64,000 bases of DNA from Pelomonas sp. V22 (GTDB taxonomy: Bacteria; Pseudomonadota; Gammaproteobacteria; Burkholderiales; Burkholderiaceae_C), in contig NZ_JAGIXS010000003.1 in assembly GCF_030014915.1 (NCBI RefSeq), positions 124,001-188,000 on the forward strand, written 5' to 3'. Both the position numbers and the translations under genes were made by a program. Shown piece by piece: positions 37,879-49,870 of the stretch (the stretch's first letter is position 1; each line of letters starts with the position of its first letter). Under the pieces are notes generated by a model. That model was not told where the DNA came from, ran no database searches, and worked only from the letters and a program-made list of their open reading frames with translations.

Positions 37879-38064
37879 GGTCGGCCGGCTGAGCTGGCGG
37901 GTCAGCGGCAGGGGCCGGAAGCGGGCAAAGTTGTCAGTCCCGCGTTCCGGTGGCCGCCGGGCCGGGCGGGCCATCCCTGCCTGCCATCTTTCTAAGGGAA
38001 AATGCGGCTCGCCCCCGTGCCGGAGCCGCTTCCCGCCGCTCCGCCCCAGCGACTTGGAGAAATC

Positions 38065-39923
<1,859 letters not shown>

Positions 39924-39935
39924 GGGCCTCAACGT

Positions 39936-39967
39936 CCGGGCTGTGCCCGGCCCGCCCCCGAGGGGAG
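39936..39967 (+). repeat. G/C-rich intergenic hairpin repeat
   Basis: Two small stems, CCGGGctgtgCCCGG (39,936-39,950) and CCCCgaGGGG (39,956-39,965), in the order seen again at 63,558-63,597 in the hut region. This arrangement of a CCGG stem followed by a C-run/G-run stem is common between genes in Burkholderiales. Confidence 0.5.
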
Positions 39968-40008
39968 CCAAGGAAACTTGGGGCGGTGCTGCGTTTCCTT
40001 GGGTTTTT
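39968..40008 (+). terminator. Rho-independent terminator of kdsA
   Basis: A perfect 10-bp stem CCAAGGAAAC / GTTTCCTTGG (39,968-39,977 with 39,993-40,002) with a 15-nt loop, followed by a short T-tract at 40,004-40,008. The T-tract reaches the first base of the rfbC stop codon on the other strand. It acts for the plus strand only; the minus side has no T-run. Confidence 0.85.
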
Positions 40009-40565
40009 CAGTCGAAGGTCTTGGCGTCGCTGAGCAGCGGCGCCACCTTGTCCTTGTCGGCCAGCAGCGGCGCCACGCCGGTGTCGGGCCATTGGATGCC
40101 GATGGCCGGGTCGTCCCAGCGCACTGCGCCTTCGCTCTGCGGCGCGTAGACGTCGGTGGTCTTGTAGAGGAAGTCGGCCGACTCCGAGAGCACCAGGAAG
40201 CCGTGCGCGAAGCCCGGCGGAATCCACAGCTGACGCTGGTTCTCGGCGCTCAGCTCCACGCCCTCCCAGCGGCCAAAGTTCGGGCTGCTGCGGCGCATGT
40301 CCACGGCCACGTCGAACACCGCGCCCGAGACCACGCGGACCAGCTTGCCCTGCGCATGCGGCGGCAGCTGGAAATGCAGGCCGCGCAGCACGCCACGTGC
40401 CGAGCGCGAATGGTTGTCCTGCACGAAGCGCAGCGTGTTGCCGGTGGCGGCGTTGAAGACCGCTTCGTTCCAGCTCTCGGTGAAGAAGCCGCGGGCATCG
40501 CCGAAGACGCGCGGTTCGACGATCAGGACTTCGGGCAGGCGGGTGGGGGTGATCTTCAGGCTCAT
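40008..40565 (-). CDS. rfbC: dTDP-4-dehydrorhamnose 3,5-epimerase
   Basis: A 185-residue cupin-type epimerase (EC 5.1.3.13) of dTDP-L-rhamnose synthesis. Signature segments: VFGDARGFFTESWN, FVQDNHSRSARGVLRGLHFQ with the catalytic His, VDMRRSSPNFGRWEG and IPPGFAHGFLVLSE. It is the last gene of the rfb run, 11 nt after rfbA. Its stop lies in the terminator of kdsA transcribed from the other side. Confidence 0.97.
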   Translation of the reverse strand: MSLKITPTRLPEVLIVEPRVFGDARGFFTESWNEAVFNAATGNTLRFVQDNHSRSARGVLRGLHFQLPPHAQGKLVRVVSGAVFDVAVDMRRSSPNFGRWEGVELSAENQRQLWIPPGFAHGFLVLSESADFLYKTTDVYAPQSEGAVRWDDPAIGIQWPDTGVAPLLADKDKVAPLLSDAKTFD

Positions 40566-40576
40566 CGAGTGCTCAT

Positions 40577-41470
40577 TCAGAAAGCGCGCTTCTCATTCAG
40601 CAGGCGCAGCAGGTATTGGCCGTAGCCGTTCTTGGCCAGCGGGCGGGCCAGTGCCTCGAGCTGGGCCGCATCGATCCAGCCGGAGCGGAAGGCCACTTCC
40701 TCGGGGCAGGCGACCTTCAGGCCCTGGCGCTTTTCCAGCGTGGCGATGAACTGGCCGGCTTCGAGCAGGCTGTCGTGCGTGCCCGTATCCAGCCAGGCAT
40801 AGCCGCGACCCATGATCTCGACCTGCAGCTGCTGCTGGCGCAGGTACTGCGCATTGACGTCGGTGATCTCGAGCTCGCCGCGCGGGCTGGGCTTGATGGC
40901 GGCGGCGATATCGCAGACCTGCTCGTCGTAGAAGTAGAGGCCGGTCACGGCGTAGTTGCTCTTCGGCGCCTTGGGCTTTTCTTCAATCGACAGGGCCTGC
41001 TGGTTGGCATCGAACTCGACCACGCCATAGCGCTCCGGGTCGGTCACGTGATAGGCGAACACGGTGGCGCCCGTGTCGGTATCAGCCGCGTGCGAGAGCA
41101 GGCCCTGGAAGTCGTGGCCATAGAAGATGTTGTCGCCCAGCACCAGGGCTGAAGGGCTGCCATCAATGAACTGCTTGCCGAGGATGAAGGCCTGGGCCAG
41201 GCCATCGGGACTGGGCTGCACGCAGTAGCTGATGTTCAGGCCCCAGCGCGAGCCGTCGCCCAGCAGGGCTTCGAAACGCGGCGTGTCCTGCGGCGTGCTG
41301 ATCAAGAGGATGTCGCGGATGCCCGCCAGCATCAGGGTGCTGAGCGGGTAGTAGACCATGGGCTTGTCGTAGACCGGCAGCAGCTGCTTGCTCATGGCCA
41401 GCGTGGCCGGATGCAGGCGCGTGCCGGAACCGCCGGCGAGGATGATGCCCTTGCGTTGCTTGGTGCTCAT
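40577..41470 (-). CDS. rfbA: Glucose-1-phosphate thymidylyltransferase
   Basis: A 297-residue nucleotidyltransferase (EC 2.7.7.24) making dTDP-glucose. The nucleotide loop [14 protein letters not shown] (8-21), [35 protein letters not shown] and [15 protein letters not shown] are all present. The ATG at 41,470 is chosen because upstream in-frame sequence lies within rfbD. It lies 11 nt from rfbD and 11 nt from rfbC. Confidence 0.97.
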   Translation of the reverse strand: MSTKQRKGIILAGGSGTRLHPATLAMSKQLLPVYDKPMVYYPLSTLMLAGIRDILLISTPQDTPRFEALLGDGSRWGLNISYCVQPSPDGLAQAFILGKQFIDGSPSALVLGDNIFYGHDFQGLLSHAADTDTGATVFAYHVTDPERYGVVEFDANQQALSIEEKPKAPKSNYAVTGLYFYDEQVCDIAAAIKPSPRGELEITDVNAQYLRQQQLQVEIMGRGYAWLDTGTHDSLLEAGQFIATLEKRQGLKVACPEEVAFRSGWIDAAQLEALARPLAKNGYGQYLLRLLNEKRAF

Positions 41471-41481
41471 GGAGACAGCCC

Positions 41482-42366
41482 TCAGAGAATTTCGTTCAGC
41501 ATGCGTTCCACGCCCTGTTGCCAGGGCGGCAGCCTGAGGCCGAAGGCGGCCTGCAGCTTGGCGGTGGAGAGGCGCGAATTGAGCGGCCGGCGCGCCGGCG
41601 TGGGGTAGTCGCTGGTGGGGATGGCCAGGATCTGGTCGGGCGCCACCTTGATGGCATGGCCCTTGGCACGGGCCCATTCGATCACGTGGCAGGCATAGGC
41701 ATGCCAGCTGGTCTCGCCAGCGGCCACGGTGTTGTAGAGGCCCGAGAGCGAAGGATCGGCCAGCGTGGCGCGGATCATGTGGGCGCTCAGGTCGGCCAGC
41801 AAGTCGGCACCGGTCGGGGCGCCAATCTGGTCGGCAATCACCTTGAGCTGATCGCGCTCGGCCGCCAGGCGCAGCATGGTCTTGGCGAAGTTGCCGCCAC
41901 GGGCTGCATAGACCCAGCTGGTGCGCAGGATCAGGTGCTGGCAGCCGATGTCGCGTATCACCACCTCGGCGGCCGCCTTGCCGGCGCCGTAGACGCTCAG
42001 CGGTGCGAGGGGGGCGTTCTCGTCGCGCGGCTGGTCACCGCTGCCATCGAACACATAGTCGCTGCTGTAGTGGACCAGCAGGGCGCCCAGGTCCTTGGCG
42101 ATGGAGGCGAGCGCGGCAACGGCCGCTGCATTGATCTGCTGCGCAAGGCGGGGCTCGGACTCGGCCTTGTCCACCGCCGTGTAGGCCGCCGCATTGACGA
42201 TGACCTGCGGTGCTTCGCGGGTCACGCGCGCGAACAGCGATTCCGTGTCGGCCAGGTCGCCGCCCGGGTCGTGGCGGTCCAAGGCCACCAGCTCACCCAG
42301 CGGTGCCAGCGCGCGTTGCAGTTCCCAACCGAGTTGGCCGTTCTTGCCGAGCAGCAATATCTTCAT
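41482..42366 (-). CDS. rfbD: dTDP-4-dehydrorhamnose reductase
   Basis: A 294-residue SDR-fold enzyme (EC 1.1.1.133), the last step to dTDP-L-rhamnose. It shows [45 protein letters not shown] and the catalytic Tyr/Lys in [12 protein letters not shown]. It lies 8 nt after rfbB and 11 nt before rfbA, clearly in one operon. Confidence 0.97.
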   Translation of the reverse strand: MKILLLGKNGQLGWELQRALAPLGELVALDRHDPGGDLADTESLFARVTREAPQVIVNAAAYTAVDKAESEPRLAQQINAAAVAALASIAKDLGALLVHYSSDYVFDGSGDQPRDENAPLAPLSVYGAGKAAAEVVIRDIGCQHLILRTSWVYAARGGNFAKTMLRLAAERDQLKVIADQIGAPTGADLLADLSAHMIRATLADPSLSGLYNTVAAGETSWHAYACHVIEWARAKGHAIKVAPDQILAIPTSDYPTPARRPLNSRLSTAKLQAAFGLRLPPWQQGVERMLNEIL

Positions 42367-42374
42367 GAGTCAGA

Positions 42375-43430
42375 TCAACCGTAGTGCTGGCTCAGCCAGT
42401 CGCGGTAGGCGCCGCTCTGCACGCGGGCCACCCAGTCCGGGTGGTCGAGGTACCACTGCACCGTCTTGCGGATGCCTGTCTCAAACGTTTCGGCCGGGCG
42501 CCAGCCGAGCTCGCGCTCGATCTTGCGGGCGTCGATGGCATAGCGGCGGTCGTGGCCGGGGCGGTCGGTCACGTAGGTGATCAGGCGCTCGTAGGGGCCA
42601 TCGGCGGAGGGTCGCAACTCGTCGAGCAGGGCGCAGACCGTCTTGACGATGTCGATGTTGGCCATCTCGTTCCAGCCGCCCACGTTGTAGACCTCGCCGA
42701 CGCGGCCGCCCTGCAGCACGGCGCGGATCGCGCTGGCGTGGTCGGTCACGTAGAGCCAGTCGCGGATCTGCTGTCCATCGCCATAGACCGGCAGCGGCTT
42801 GCCCGCGAGGGCGTTGACGATCATCAGCGGGATCAGCTTCTCGGGGAAGTGATAGGGCCCGTAGTTGTTCGAGCAGTTGGTGGTCAGCACCGGCAGGCCA
42901 TAGGTGTGGTGCCAGGCGCGCACCAGGTGGTCGCTGGCAGCCTTGCTGGCCGAGTAGGGGCTGTTGGGCTCGTAGGGGTTGGTCTCGCTGAACGGCGGGT
43001 CGTCCTTCTTCAGCGAGCCGTAGACCTCGTCGGTCGACACATGGTGGAAGCGGAACGCTGCCGTTGCATCGCCCTGCAGGCCGCTCCAGTAGGTGCGCGC
43101 TGCTTCCAGCAGCGTGAACGTGCCTTCGATGTTGGTGCGCACGAAGGCGCCTGGGCCGTGGATGGAACGGTCCACATGGCTCTCGGCCGCGAAGTGGACG
43201 ATGGCGCGCGGCTGGTGCTCGGCGAGCAGCTTGTCGACCAGGGCGCGGTCGCAGATATCACCCTGGACGAAGACATGGCGGGCGTCGCCCTCCAGCGTCT
43301 TCAGGTTCTCAAGATTGCCGGCATAGCTCAGCACATCGAGATTGATGACCGTCTCGTCGCTCTGCTGGAGCCAGTCGAGAACGAAGTTGCTGCCGATGAA
43401 GCCGGCGCCGCCGGTGACGAGGATGCTCAT
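42375..43430 (-). CDS. rfbB: dTDP-glucose 4,6-dehydratase
   Basis: A 351-residue extended SDR (EC 4.2.1.46) converting dTDP-glucose to the 4-keto-6-deoxy sugar. Segments: [31 protein letters not shown], the Tyr/Lys pair in [35 protein letters not shown] and the [12 protein letters not shown]-like [13 protein letters not shown]. Spacing to manC is 12 nt and to rfbD 8 nt. Confidence 0.97.
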   Translation of the reverse strand: MSILVTGGAGFIGSNFVLDWLQQSDETVINLDVLSYAGNLENLKTLEGDARHVFVQGDICDRALVDKLLAEHQPRAIVHFAAESHVDRSIHGPGAFVRTNIEGTFTLLEAARTYWSGLQGDATAAFRFHHVSTDEVYGSLKKDDPPFSETNPYEPNSPYSASKAASDHLVRAWHHTYGLPVLTTNCSNNYGPYHFPEKLIPLMIVNALAGKPLPVYGDGQQIRDWLYVTDHASAIRAVLQGGRVGEVYNVGGWNEMANIDIVKTVCALLDELRPSADGPYERLITYVTDRPGHDRRYAIDARKIERELGWRPAETFETGIRKTVQWYLDHPDWVARVQSGAYRDWLSQHYG

Positions 43431-43442
43431 GATGCGTATTGC

Positions 43443-44882
43443 CTAACTTCTTCCGTAGGTGTCATCGAAGCGGACGATGTCGTCTTCGCCGAGGTAGGAG
43501 CCCGACTGGACTTCGATGATCTCCAGCGGCACCTTGCCGGGGTTGCGCAGGCGGTGCTTCTCGCCCAAGGGGATGTAGGTGCTCTGGTTCTCGCTCAGCA
43601 GAATGATCTGCTCGCCGTTGGTGACCTCGGCCGTGCCCGAGACGACGATCCAGTGCTCGGCCCGGTGGTGGTGCATCTGCAGGCTCAAGGACGCGCCCGG
43701 CTTGACCATGATGCGCTTGACCTGGAAGCGCTCGCCCTGGTCGATGCTGTCATACCAGCCCCAGGGGCGGTGCACCTTGCGCGGCAGGTCCAACTCGCCG
43801 CGCTGGCTGGCATGCAGCTGGTTGACGATGGTCTTGACCTCCTGGCTGCGCGCGCGGTCGGTCACGAGCACGGCGTCGGGCGTTTCGACCACGACCACGT
43901 CTTCCAGGCCGACCACGCTGACCAGGCGGCTGGTGGCATGCACCAGCGTGTTCTTGCTGGCTTTGATGATGGCGTCGCCATAGGCCGCGTTGCCGTCGGT
44001 GTCCTTGTCGGCCACCAGCCAGACGGCCTCCCAGGCGCCCAGGTCGTTCCAGCCGGCGGCCAGCGGCACCATGCGCAAGGGGAAGGGGCTGCCGGGGCAG
44101 CGCTCCATCACCGCATAGTCGATGGACTCGGCGGGCACGGCGGCGAACTCTTGCTTGCCGGGGCGGATGAACTTGGCGTCCGTCGTGCGGGCGGCCCAGG
44201 CGGCGCGCGTGGCTTCCAGGATGTCGGGGCGGAACTGGGCGAGCGCCGCGATCCAGGTGCTGGCGCGCAGCACGAACATGCCGGCGTTCCAGAAGTAGTC
44301 GCCGCTGGCCAGGTAGCCCTCGGCGGTGGCGAGGTCAGGCTTTTCAACGAAGGCGGCGACAGCCAGGCCGGCAGCATCGGCGCTGGCGCGGATGTAGCCA
44401 TAGCCGGTCTCGGGCCGCTCCGGCGTGATGCCGAGGATGACGATGGCGCCGTCGGCCGCCTGGCGCACAGCCTGCTGCATGGCGGTCTTGAAGGCGGCCG
44501 GGTCGGTGACGGTCTGGTCGGCGGGCGTCACCACCAGCACCGGATCGTTGCCGCCTTCCAGCGCGGCCAGTGCGGCCAGCGTCACGGCCGGTGCGGTGTT
44601 GCGGCCGCAGGGTTCGAGCAGGGCCGCGCCGGGCTCGATGCGTGTCTCGCGCAGCTGGTCGAGCAGCAGGAAGCGATGTTCCTCATTGCCGACGATCAGC
44701 GGCGCGGCGGCGGCAATGTCGCTGCTGGCCAGGTCGGCCAGGCGGCGCGCGGCCTGCTGGAACAGGCTCTCATTGCCCGCCAGCACCAGGAACTGCTTGG
44801 GATAGCCGGCGCGCGACAGCGGCCAAAGCCGGGTGCCACTGCCGCCGGCCATGATGACGGGTTGAACTTGAACAGCGCTCAT
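43443..44882 (-). CDS. manC: Mannose-1-phosphate guanylyltransferase / mannose-6-phosphate isomerase
   Basis: A 479-residue bifunctional protein (also called CpsB or AlgA type) that supplies GDP-mannose. The N-terminal transferase has [16 protein letters not shown] and YPKQFLVL; the C-terminal type II isomerase is a cupin with VHRPWGWYDSID and the metal-binding HHHRAEHWIVVSG. It stands between galE and the dTDP-rhamnose genes. GDP-mannose and dTDP-rhamnose production together point to a rhamnose- and mannose-containing polysaccharide. No phosphomannomutase is in view. Confidence 0.95.
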   Translation of the reverse strand: MSAVQVQPVIMAGGSGTRLWPLSRAGYPKQFLVLAGNESLFQQAARRLADLASSDIAAAAPLIVGNEEHRFLLLDQLRETRIEPGAALLEPCGRNTAPAVTLAALAALEGGNDPVLVVTPADQTVTDPAAFKTAMQQAVRQAADGAIVILGITPERPETGYGYIRASADAAGLAVAAFVEKPDLATAEGYLASGDYFWNAGMFVLRASTWIAALAQFRPDILEATRAAWAARTTDAKFIRPGKQEFAAVPAESIDYAVMERCPGSPFPLRMVPLAAGWNDLGAWEAVWLVADKDTDGNAAYGDAIIKASKNTLVHATSRLVSVVGLEDVVVVETPDAVLVTDRARSQEVKTIVNQLHASQRGELDLPRKVHRPWGWYDSIDQGERFQVKRIMVKPGASLSLQMHHHRAEHWIVVSGTAEVTNGEQIILLSENQSTYIPLGEKHRLRNPGKVPLEIIEVQSGSYLGEDDIVRFDDTYGRS

Positions 44883-44938
44883 GGATCTCCCAATTCTTTG
44901 TCGGTCGCGGCGGTCGTGATCGCCTGAAAAGCAAGCCC

Positions 44939-45949
44939 TCAAAAGCCCTGCGGGTTGAGGCTTTGCCAGCGCCAGCTGTCTTCGCACATGACACCCAGGC
45001 TGCGCGTGGCGCGCCAGCCCAGCTTTTCGGCAGCCAAGGCCGGGTCAGCCCAGCAGGCCGCCACGTCGCCCGTGCGGCGCGGCGCGAATTCGTAGGGCAC
45101 GGGCTTGCCGCTTGCGGCCTCGTAGGCGCGCACCACATCGAGCACGCTGTAGCCCTGGCCGGTGCCGAGGTTGACGGTGATGGACTCGTTCTGGCTCAAG
45201 AGGAAGCGCAGCGCTGCCACATGACCCTCGGCCAGGTCGACCACGTGGATGTAGTCGCGCACGCCGGTGCCGTCTGGGGTGTCGTAGTCGTTGCCGAACA
45301 CCTTCAGCACGTCGCGCCGGCCCACGGCCACTTGCGCCACATAGGGCATCAGGTTGTTCGGGATGCCGCGCGGGTCTTCGCCGATCTGGCCGCTTTCGTG
45401 GGCGCCCACCGGGTTGAAGTAGCGCAGCGCGGCGGTCTGCCAGCGCGGATCGGCCGCGCCGATGTCGCGCAGGATGGTCTCGCCGATCAGCTTGGTTTGG
45501 CCATAAGGATTGACGGCCGAGACCGGCGCATCCTCGCGCAGCGGCAGGCTTTCAGGCGTTCCGTAAACGGTGGCGCTGGAGCTGAAGACGATGCGCCGGC
45601 AGCCGTGCGCCGCCATGGTGGCGCAGACGGTCAAGAGGCCGCCTATGTTGTTGCGGTAGTAGTCCAGCGGCTTCTCGGTCGATTCACCCACCGCCTTGAA
45701 GGCCGCGAAGTGCACGACGGCGTCGAACTGGTGCTTGGCGAACACCGCCTCCAGCGCTTCGGGGTCGCCCACGTCGGCGCATTCGAACACCGGTGGCTTG
45801 CCGGCCAGCTGGGCCAGGCGGGGCAGCACGGCCGGCGAGCTGTTGGAGAAGTCGTCCACGCCCACCACGTCGAAGCCGGCGGCCAGCAGGGCCAGCCAGG
45901 TGTGGGAGCCGATGTAGCCGGTCGCGCCGGTCAGCAGGATCTTGCTCAT
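44939..45949 (-). CDS. galE: UDP-glucose 4-epimerase
   Basis: A 336-residue enzyme (EC 5.1.3.2) interconverting UDP-glucose and UDP-galactose. Segments: ILLTGATGYIGSHTWLALL, VVGVDDFSNSSPAVL, FSSSATVYGTPESLPL, the Tyr/Lys pair in NPYGQTKLIGE and the C-terminal LGWRATRSLGVMCEDSWRWQ. It is the first gene of the minus-strand run; the 56-nt gap to manC is the largest within it. Its promoter should lie within the roughly 170 nt to ubiJ, which faces away. Confidence 0.96.
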   Translation of the reverse strand: MSKILLTGATGYIGSHTWLALLAAGFDVVGVDDFSNSSPAVLPRLAQLAGKPPVFECADVGDPEALEAVFAKHQFDAVVHFAAFKAVGESTEKPLDYYRNNIGGLLTVCATMAAHGCRRIVFSSSATVYGTPESLPLREDAPVSAVNPYGQTKLIGETILRDIGAADPRWQTAALRYFNPVGAHESGQIGEDPRGIPNNLMPYVAQVAVGRRDVLKVFGNDYDTPDGTGVRDYIHVVDLAEGHVAALRFLLSQNESITVNLGTGQGYSVLDVVRAYEAASGKPVPYEFAPRRTGDVAACWADPALAAEKLGWRATRSLGVMCEDSWRWQSLNPQGF

Positions 45950-46109
45950 GGAGTCTCGAGGGTGGGGCCGGCCCGAGGCGGGGCGGCGTGCGCGCGGATT
46001 CTCTCTCAATCGTCCCGGCGGACCTGGAGGCGAGCGTGGCAAATGGCCAGGAATGCGCCACTAAAGCGTGGCCACCGAAGCCTCGACGCGGGACATGAGG
46101 CCCGCTGCC

Positions 46110-46115
46110 TACAAT
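46110..46115 (+). promoter_or_regulatory. Candidate -10 close to a start codon (TACAAT)
   Basis: TACAAT ends 6 nt before the ATG at 46,122, with no ribosome-binding site between, so the ubiJ transcript could be leaderless. No clear -35 was found. Confidence 0.4.
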
Positions 46116-46121
46116 CCGCCG

Positions 46122-46652
46122 ATGATTCTTGATCAATGGTCCCAACTCCTCGCCCCTGCCGTGCAGGAGCGGCTGGTCCTGCTCATCAACCATGTGCTGT
46201 CGCGTGAAGGCGTGGCCACCGAACGGCTGAAGCCGCAAGCGGGCCGCAGCCTGGTGCTGAGCCTGGCGGGCTGGCCGGCCCTGTTGCCGGCAGCCCCTGA
46301 CCTGGCTTTGCAGGTGACGCCGGCCGGCCTGTTCGAGCGCCTGGAGGCGCCGCCCGCCGATGCCGCCCTGCGTGTGCAGCTCGATGCCAGCAACCCCGCC
46401 GCCCTGGCCCTCGGGGCGCTCAGCGGCGTCAAGCCGCGCGTCACGGTGCAGGGCGATGCGGCCCTGGCCGGCGAGGTGAACTGGCTGATCGAAAACCTGC
46501 GCTGGGACATCGCCGACGACCTGGCCGGCCTGGTCGGTCCGATGGCGGCCCAGCAACTGGCCCGCTTCGGTGAGGCGGCGACGGCGGCCCTGAGCCAGCT
46601 CGCCGGCGTTGCCAAAGGCGCTGCCGGCTTCGGCGCCCGCAAGAGCTCATGA
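46122..46652 (+). CDS. ubiJ: SCP2-domain ubiquinone biosynthesis accessory factor UbiJ
   Basis: A protein of about 176 residues with an SCP2-like lipid-binding fold: [36 protein letters not shown], and [23 protein letters not shown]. UbiJ binds lipids and helps the ubiquinone complex. The assignment rests on the SCP2 pattern and on the ATGA overlap with ubiB (46,649-46,652). Starts at 46,095 (ATG) and 46,068 (GTG) are possible; 46,122 is chosen because the TACAAT element lies just upstream. Confidence 0.88.
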   Translation: MILDQWSQLLAPAVQERLVLLINHVLSREGVATERLKPQAGRSLVLSLAGWPALLPAAPDLALQVTPAGLFERLEAPPADAALRVQLDASNPAALALGALSGVKPRVTVQGDAALAGEVNWLIENLRWDIADDLAGLVGPMAAQQLARFGEAATAALSQLAGVAKGAAGFGARKSS

Positions 46653-48196
46653 GGTATCTCGCCCGGCTGCTGGTCATCGTCTGGACCATCCGGCGCTTCG
46701 GCCTGGATGACATGGCGCTGGCCGCCTTCAGTGGCCGGCGCTTCCGCTGGCTGCGCACGGTGTTGTCGCTGGGGCGGCGCTGGCGCGAGCCGCGTGGCGT
46801 GCGCCTGCGCCTGGCGCTGGAGCGGCTGGGCCCCATCTTCGTCAAGTTCGGTCAGGTGCTGTCGACGCGGCGCGACCTGCTGCCGCCCGACATCGCCATC
46901 GAGCTGGCCAAGCTTCAGGACGATGTGCCGCCGTTCGACGCGGCCCATTCGCGCCAGCTGATCGAGCAGGCCTTCGGCCGCAGCATCGAGCAGCTGTTCG
47001 AGACCTTCGACGCCGAGCCGGTGGCCAGCGCCTCCATTGCCCAGGTGCACTTCGCCACGCTGAAGGGCGGCCGCGAGGTGGCGGTCAAGGTGCTGCGGCC
47101 CGGCATGCTGGACGTCATCGACGACGACATCGCCCTCTTGCGCACCCTGGCCAGCTGGGTCGAGCGCCTCTCGGCCGACGGCCGGCGCCTCAAACCCCGC
47201 GAGGTGGTGGCCGAGTTCGACACTTACCTGCACGACGAGCTGGACCTGGTGCGCGAGGCCGCCAATGCCGCGCAGCTGCGCCGCAACATGGACGGCCTCA
47301 ATCTCGTGATGGTGCCCGAGATGATCTGGGAGCTCTGCACCCAGGACGTGATCGTGATGGAGCGGATGAGCGGCGTGCCGATCTCGCAGCTGCAGCGCCT
47401 CGTCGAGGCCGGTGTCGACATCCCCAAGCTGGCCCGCGACGGCGTCACCATCTTCTTCACCCAGGTGTTCCGCGACGGCTTCTTCCATGCCGACATGCAC
47501 CCCGGCAACATCCAGGTCAGCCTGGCGCCGAGCACCTTCGGCCGCTACATCGCGCTTGATTTCGGCATCATCGGCACGCTGAACGAGACCGACAAGGACT
47601 ACCTGGCGCAGAACTTCGTCGCCTTCTTCCAGCGCGACTACAAGCGCGTGGCCCAGCTGCACATCGAGTCGGGCTGGGTGCCGGCCGAAACCCGGGTCGA
47701 CGAGCTGGAGAGCGCGGTGCGCGCCGTCTGCGAGCCGCACTTTGACCGGCCGCTGAAGGACATCTCGCTGGGTCAGGTCCTGATGCGCCTGTTCCAGGCC
47801 TCGCGCCGCTTCAATGTCGAGATCCAGCCGCAGCTGGTACTCCTGCAAAAGACGCTCTTGAACGTCGAGGGCCTCGGCCGCCAGCTCGACCCCGAGCTGG
47901 ACCTCTGGGCCACGGCCAAGCCCTTCCTGGAGCGCTGGATGGACGAGCAGATCGGCGCCCGCGCCCTGCTCAACCAGGTGAAGAAGGAAGCACCGCGCTA
48001 CGCCCAGCTGCTGCCCGAGCTGCCGCGCCTGCTGCACGAGGTGCTCAAGCGCCAGAGCCAACCGCAGGACAGCGCCCTCGTGCAGGCCTTGCTGCACGAG
48101 CAGCGCCGTACCAACCGCCTGCTGCAGGCCGTGATCTACGGCGGCCTCGGCTTCGTGCTGGGCCTGGTGGCGATGCGCTTCTACGCCAGCCTCTGA
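46649..48196 (+). CDS. ubiB: Ubiquinone biosynthesis regulatory protein kinase-like UbiB
   Basis: A 515-residue atypical kinase/ATPase of the UbiB/ADCK family required for ubiquinone synthesis. Features: KxGQ-type helix [20 protein letters not shown], the Ala-rich nucleotide loop [44 protein letters not shown] and LDFGIIG. A C-terminal hydrophobic stretch ([16 protein letters not shown]) anchors it in the inner membrane. It is coupled to ubiJ by ATGA. Confidence 0.97.
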   Translation: MRYLARLLVIVWTIRRFGLDDMALAAFSGRRFRWLRTVLSLGRRWREPRGVRLRLALERLGPIFVKFGQVLSTRRDLLPPDIAIELAKLQDDVPPFDAAHSRQLIEQAFGRSIEQLFETFDAEPVASASIAQVHFATLKGGREVAVKVLRPGMLDVIDDDIALLRTLASWVERLSADGRRLKPREVVAEFDTYLHDELDLVREAANAAQLRRNMDGLNLVMVPEMIWELCTQDVIVMERMSGVPISQLQRLVEAGVDIPKLARDGVTIFFTQVFRDGFFHADMHPGNIQVSLAPSTFGRYIALDFGIIGTLNETDKDYLAQNFVAFFQRDYKRVAQLHIESGWVPAETRVDELESAVRAVCEPHFDRPLKDISLGQVLMRLFQASRRFNVEIQPQLVLLQKTLLNVEGLGRQLDPELDLWATAKPFLERWMDEQIGARALLNQVKKEAPRYAQLLPELPRLLHEVLKRQSQPQDSALVQALLHEQRRTNRLLQAVIYGGLGFVLGLVAMRFYASL

Positions 48197-48323
48197 GGCT
48201 GGATGGGTGGCTCCGCCGCAGCGCGGGCGCCGGGATTCCCCGGGGGCAGGGCGGCGGCGCTCAAGGATAATGCGCGCCTTTCCCGCAGTCCGCCGCCGGC
48301 CCGGCTTCTCTAGGCCTTCAGAC

Positions 48324-49799
48324 ATGAACATCACGCTGATCAGCTTCGTCGTGCTCTATCTGCTGGGCACCCTGGCCCTCGGGGTCTGGGCGGGGACCCG
48401 CATCAAGAACACCAGCGACTTCGCCATCGCCGGCCGCAGCCTGCCGCTGGCCATGGTGATCACCACCACCTTCGCCACCTGGTTCGGCGCCGAGACGGTG
48501 ATGGGCATCCCGGCCAAGTTCGTGCAGGGCGGGCTCAACGCCATCGTCGAAGACCCGCTGGGCGCCGGCACCTGCCTGATCCTGGTCGGCGCCTTCTTCG
48601 CCACCAAGCTGTACCGCCAGAACCTGCTGACCATCGGCGACTTCTACCGCCAGCGCTATGGCAAGGGCATCGAGGTGTTCTGCTCGGCGGCCATCATCCT
48701 CAGCTACCTGGGCTGGGTGGCAGCGCAGATCACGGCCCTCGGTCTCGTGTTCTCGGTGCTGACCCAAGGCGCCATGTCCGAGGAAATGGGCATGGTCATC
48801 GGCACGCTGGCCGTGCTGATCTACGTGGTCGTCGGTGGCTTTCTGGCCGTGGCCTGGACCGACTTCATCCAGATGATCGTGCTGGTGATCGGCCTCTCGG
48901 TCATCGCCATCTTCTCGGCCGACCTGGCGGGTGGCGCCGGCAACGTGATGGCCATGGTCCAGAGCAAGGACCTGTTCAGGTTCCTGCCCGAACCCAAGTT
49001 CACCGACATGGCCATGTTCATTGGTGCGGCCGTGACCATGATGCTGGGCTCCATCCCGCAGCAGGACGTGTTCCAGCGCGTGATGTCGGCCAAGGACGAG
49101 AAGACCGCCCGCAACGGCGCGATGATCGGCGGCCTCAGCTACATCCTGTTTGCCGCCGTGCCGATGTTCATCGTGGCCAGCGCCGTGGTCGTGATGGGCC
49201 AGCAGGCGCTGGACATCGCCAAGGACGACTACCAGAAGCTGCTGCCCACCTTCGTGCTCACGAAGATGCCGCTGGTGATGCAGATCCTGTTCTTCGGCGC
49301 GCTGCTGTCGGCCATCAAGAGCACCTCCTCGGCCACGCTCTTGGCGCCCTCGACCAGCTTTGTCGAGAACATCCTGAAGAACCTGCGCCCGGGCATGAAG
49401 GACAGGCAGCAGTTGCTCGCCATGCGCGTGACCATCGTGATCTTTGCCTGCCTGGTGCTGGGTTATGCGATCAAGATGCGCGGCACCTCGATCTACGACC
49501 TGGTGTCCTCGGCCTACCAGATCACCCTGGTCGGCGCCTTCGTGCCCCTGGTGTTCGGCCTGTACTGGAAGCGGGCGACGACGCAGGGCGCGATCTTCTC
49601 GCTTGGCGCTGGCATCGGCGTCTGGGGCCTCTTCATGGTCAATGCCGAAACCTGGGGCGCGGCCTTTCCGGGCCAGTTGGCCGGCCTGCTGGCGGCTGTC
49701 GTGGCCCTGGTGCTGGGTTCGCTGATGCCGCAGTGGCTGAAGAACCGCCATGAGCACAAGGCGCACGTCGCTGGCCTTCCCGACGAGCCCACCAAGTAA
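48324..49799 (+). CDS. Sodium:solute symporter (SSS family)
   Basis: A 491-residue inner-membrane transporter with about 13 predicted helices. The family pattern is seen in SDFAIAGRSLPLAMVITTTFATWFGAET, GDFYRQRYGKGIEV and YVVVGGFLAVAWTDFIQMIV. The substrate cannot be assigned; the family includes carriers for proline, sugars and carboxylates. It stands alone between ubiB and fmdB, 127 nt after ubiB, with GATAAT at 48,266-48,271 as a possible -10. Confidence 0.9.
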   Translation: MNITLISFVVLYLLGTLALGVWAGTRIKNTSDFAIAGRSLPLAMVITTTFATWFGAETVMGIPAKFVQGGLNAIVEDPLGAGTCLILVGAFFATKLYRQNLLTIGDFYRQRYGKGIEVFCSAAIILSYLGWVAAQITALGLVFSVLTQGAMSEEMGMVIGTLAVLIYVVVGGFLAVAWTDFIQMIVLVIGLSVIAIFSADLAGGAGNVMAMVQSKDLFRFLPEPKFTDMAMFIGAAVTMMLGSIPQQDVFQRVMSAKDEKTARNGAMIGGLSYILFAAVPMFIVASAVVVMGQQALDIAKDDYQKLLPTFVLTKMPLVMQILFFGALLSAIKSTSSATLLAPSTSFVENILKNLRPGMKDRQQLLAMRVTIVIFACLVLGYAIKMRGTSIYDLVSSAYQITLVGAFVPLVFGLYWKRATTQGAIFSLGAGIGVWGLFMVNAETWGAAFPGQLAGLLAAVVALVLGSLMPQWLKNRHEHKAHVAGLPDEPTK

Positions 49800-49830
49800 G
49801 CCCAGCGGGGGCGGCTGCGGGCCGCGCCCC

Positions 49831-49836
49831 TATAAT
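49831..49836 (+). promoter_or_regulatory. Candidate -10 (TATAAT) for fmdB-DUF502
   Basis: A perfect TATAAT stands out in very GC-rich sequence, 34 nt before the fmdB ATG. It is preceded by a G/C hairpin-like stretch that may end the symporter transcript. The -35 region is not recognisable. Confidence 0.5.
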
Positions 49837-49870
49837 TTCGGGTTTCCCATCAGGCCTTGAGAGCAAGACC

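Noticed and set aside
42384-44927. Plus-strand open frame of 847 codons
   Set aside because: It is antisense to rfbB and manC, both unmistakable.
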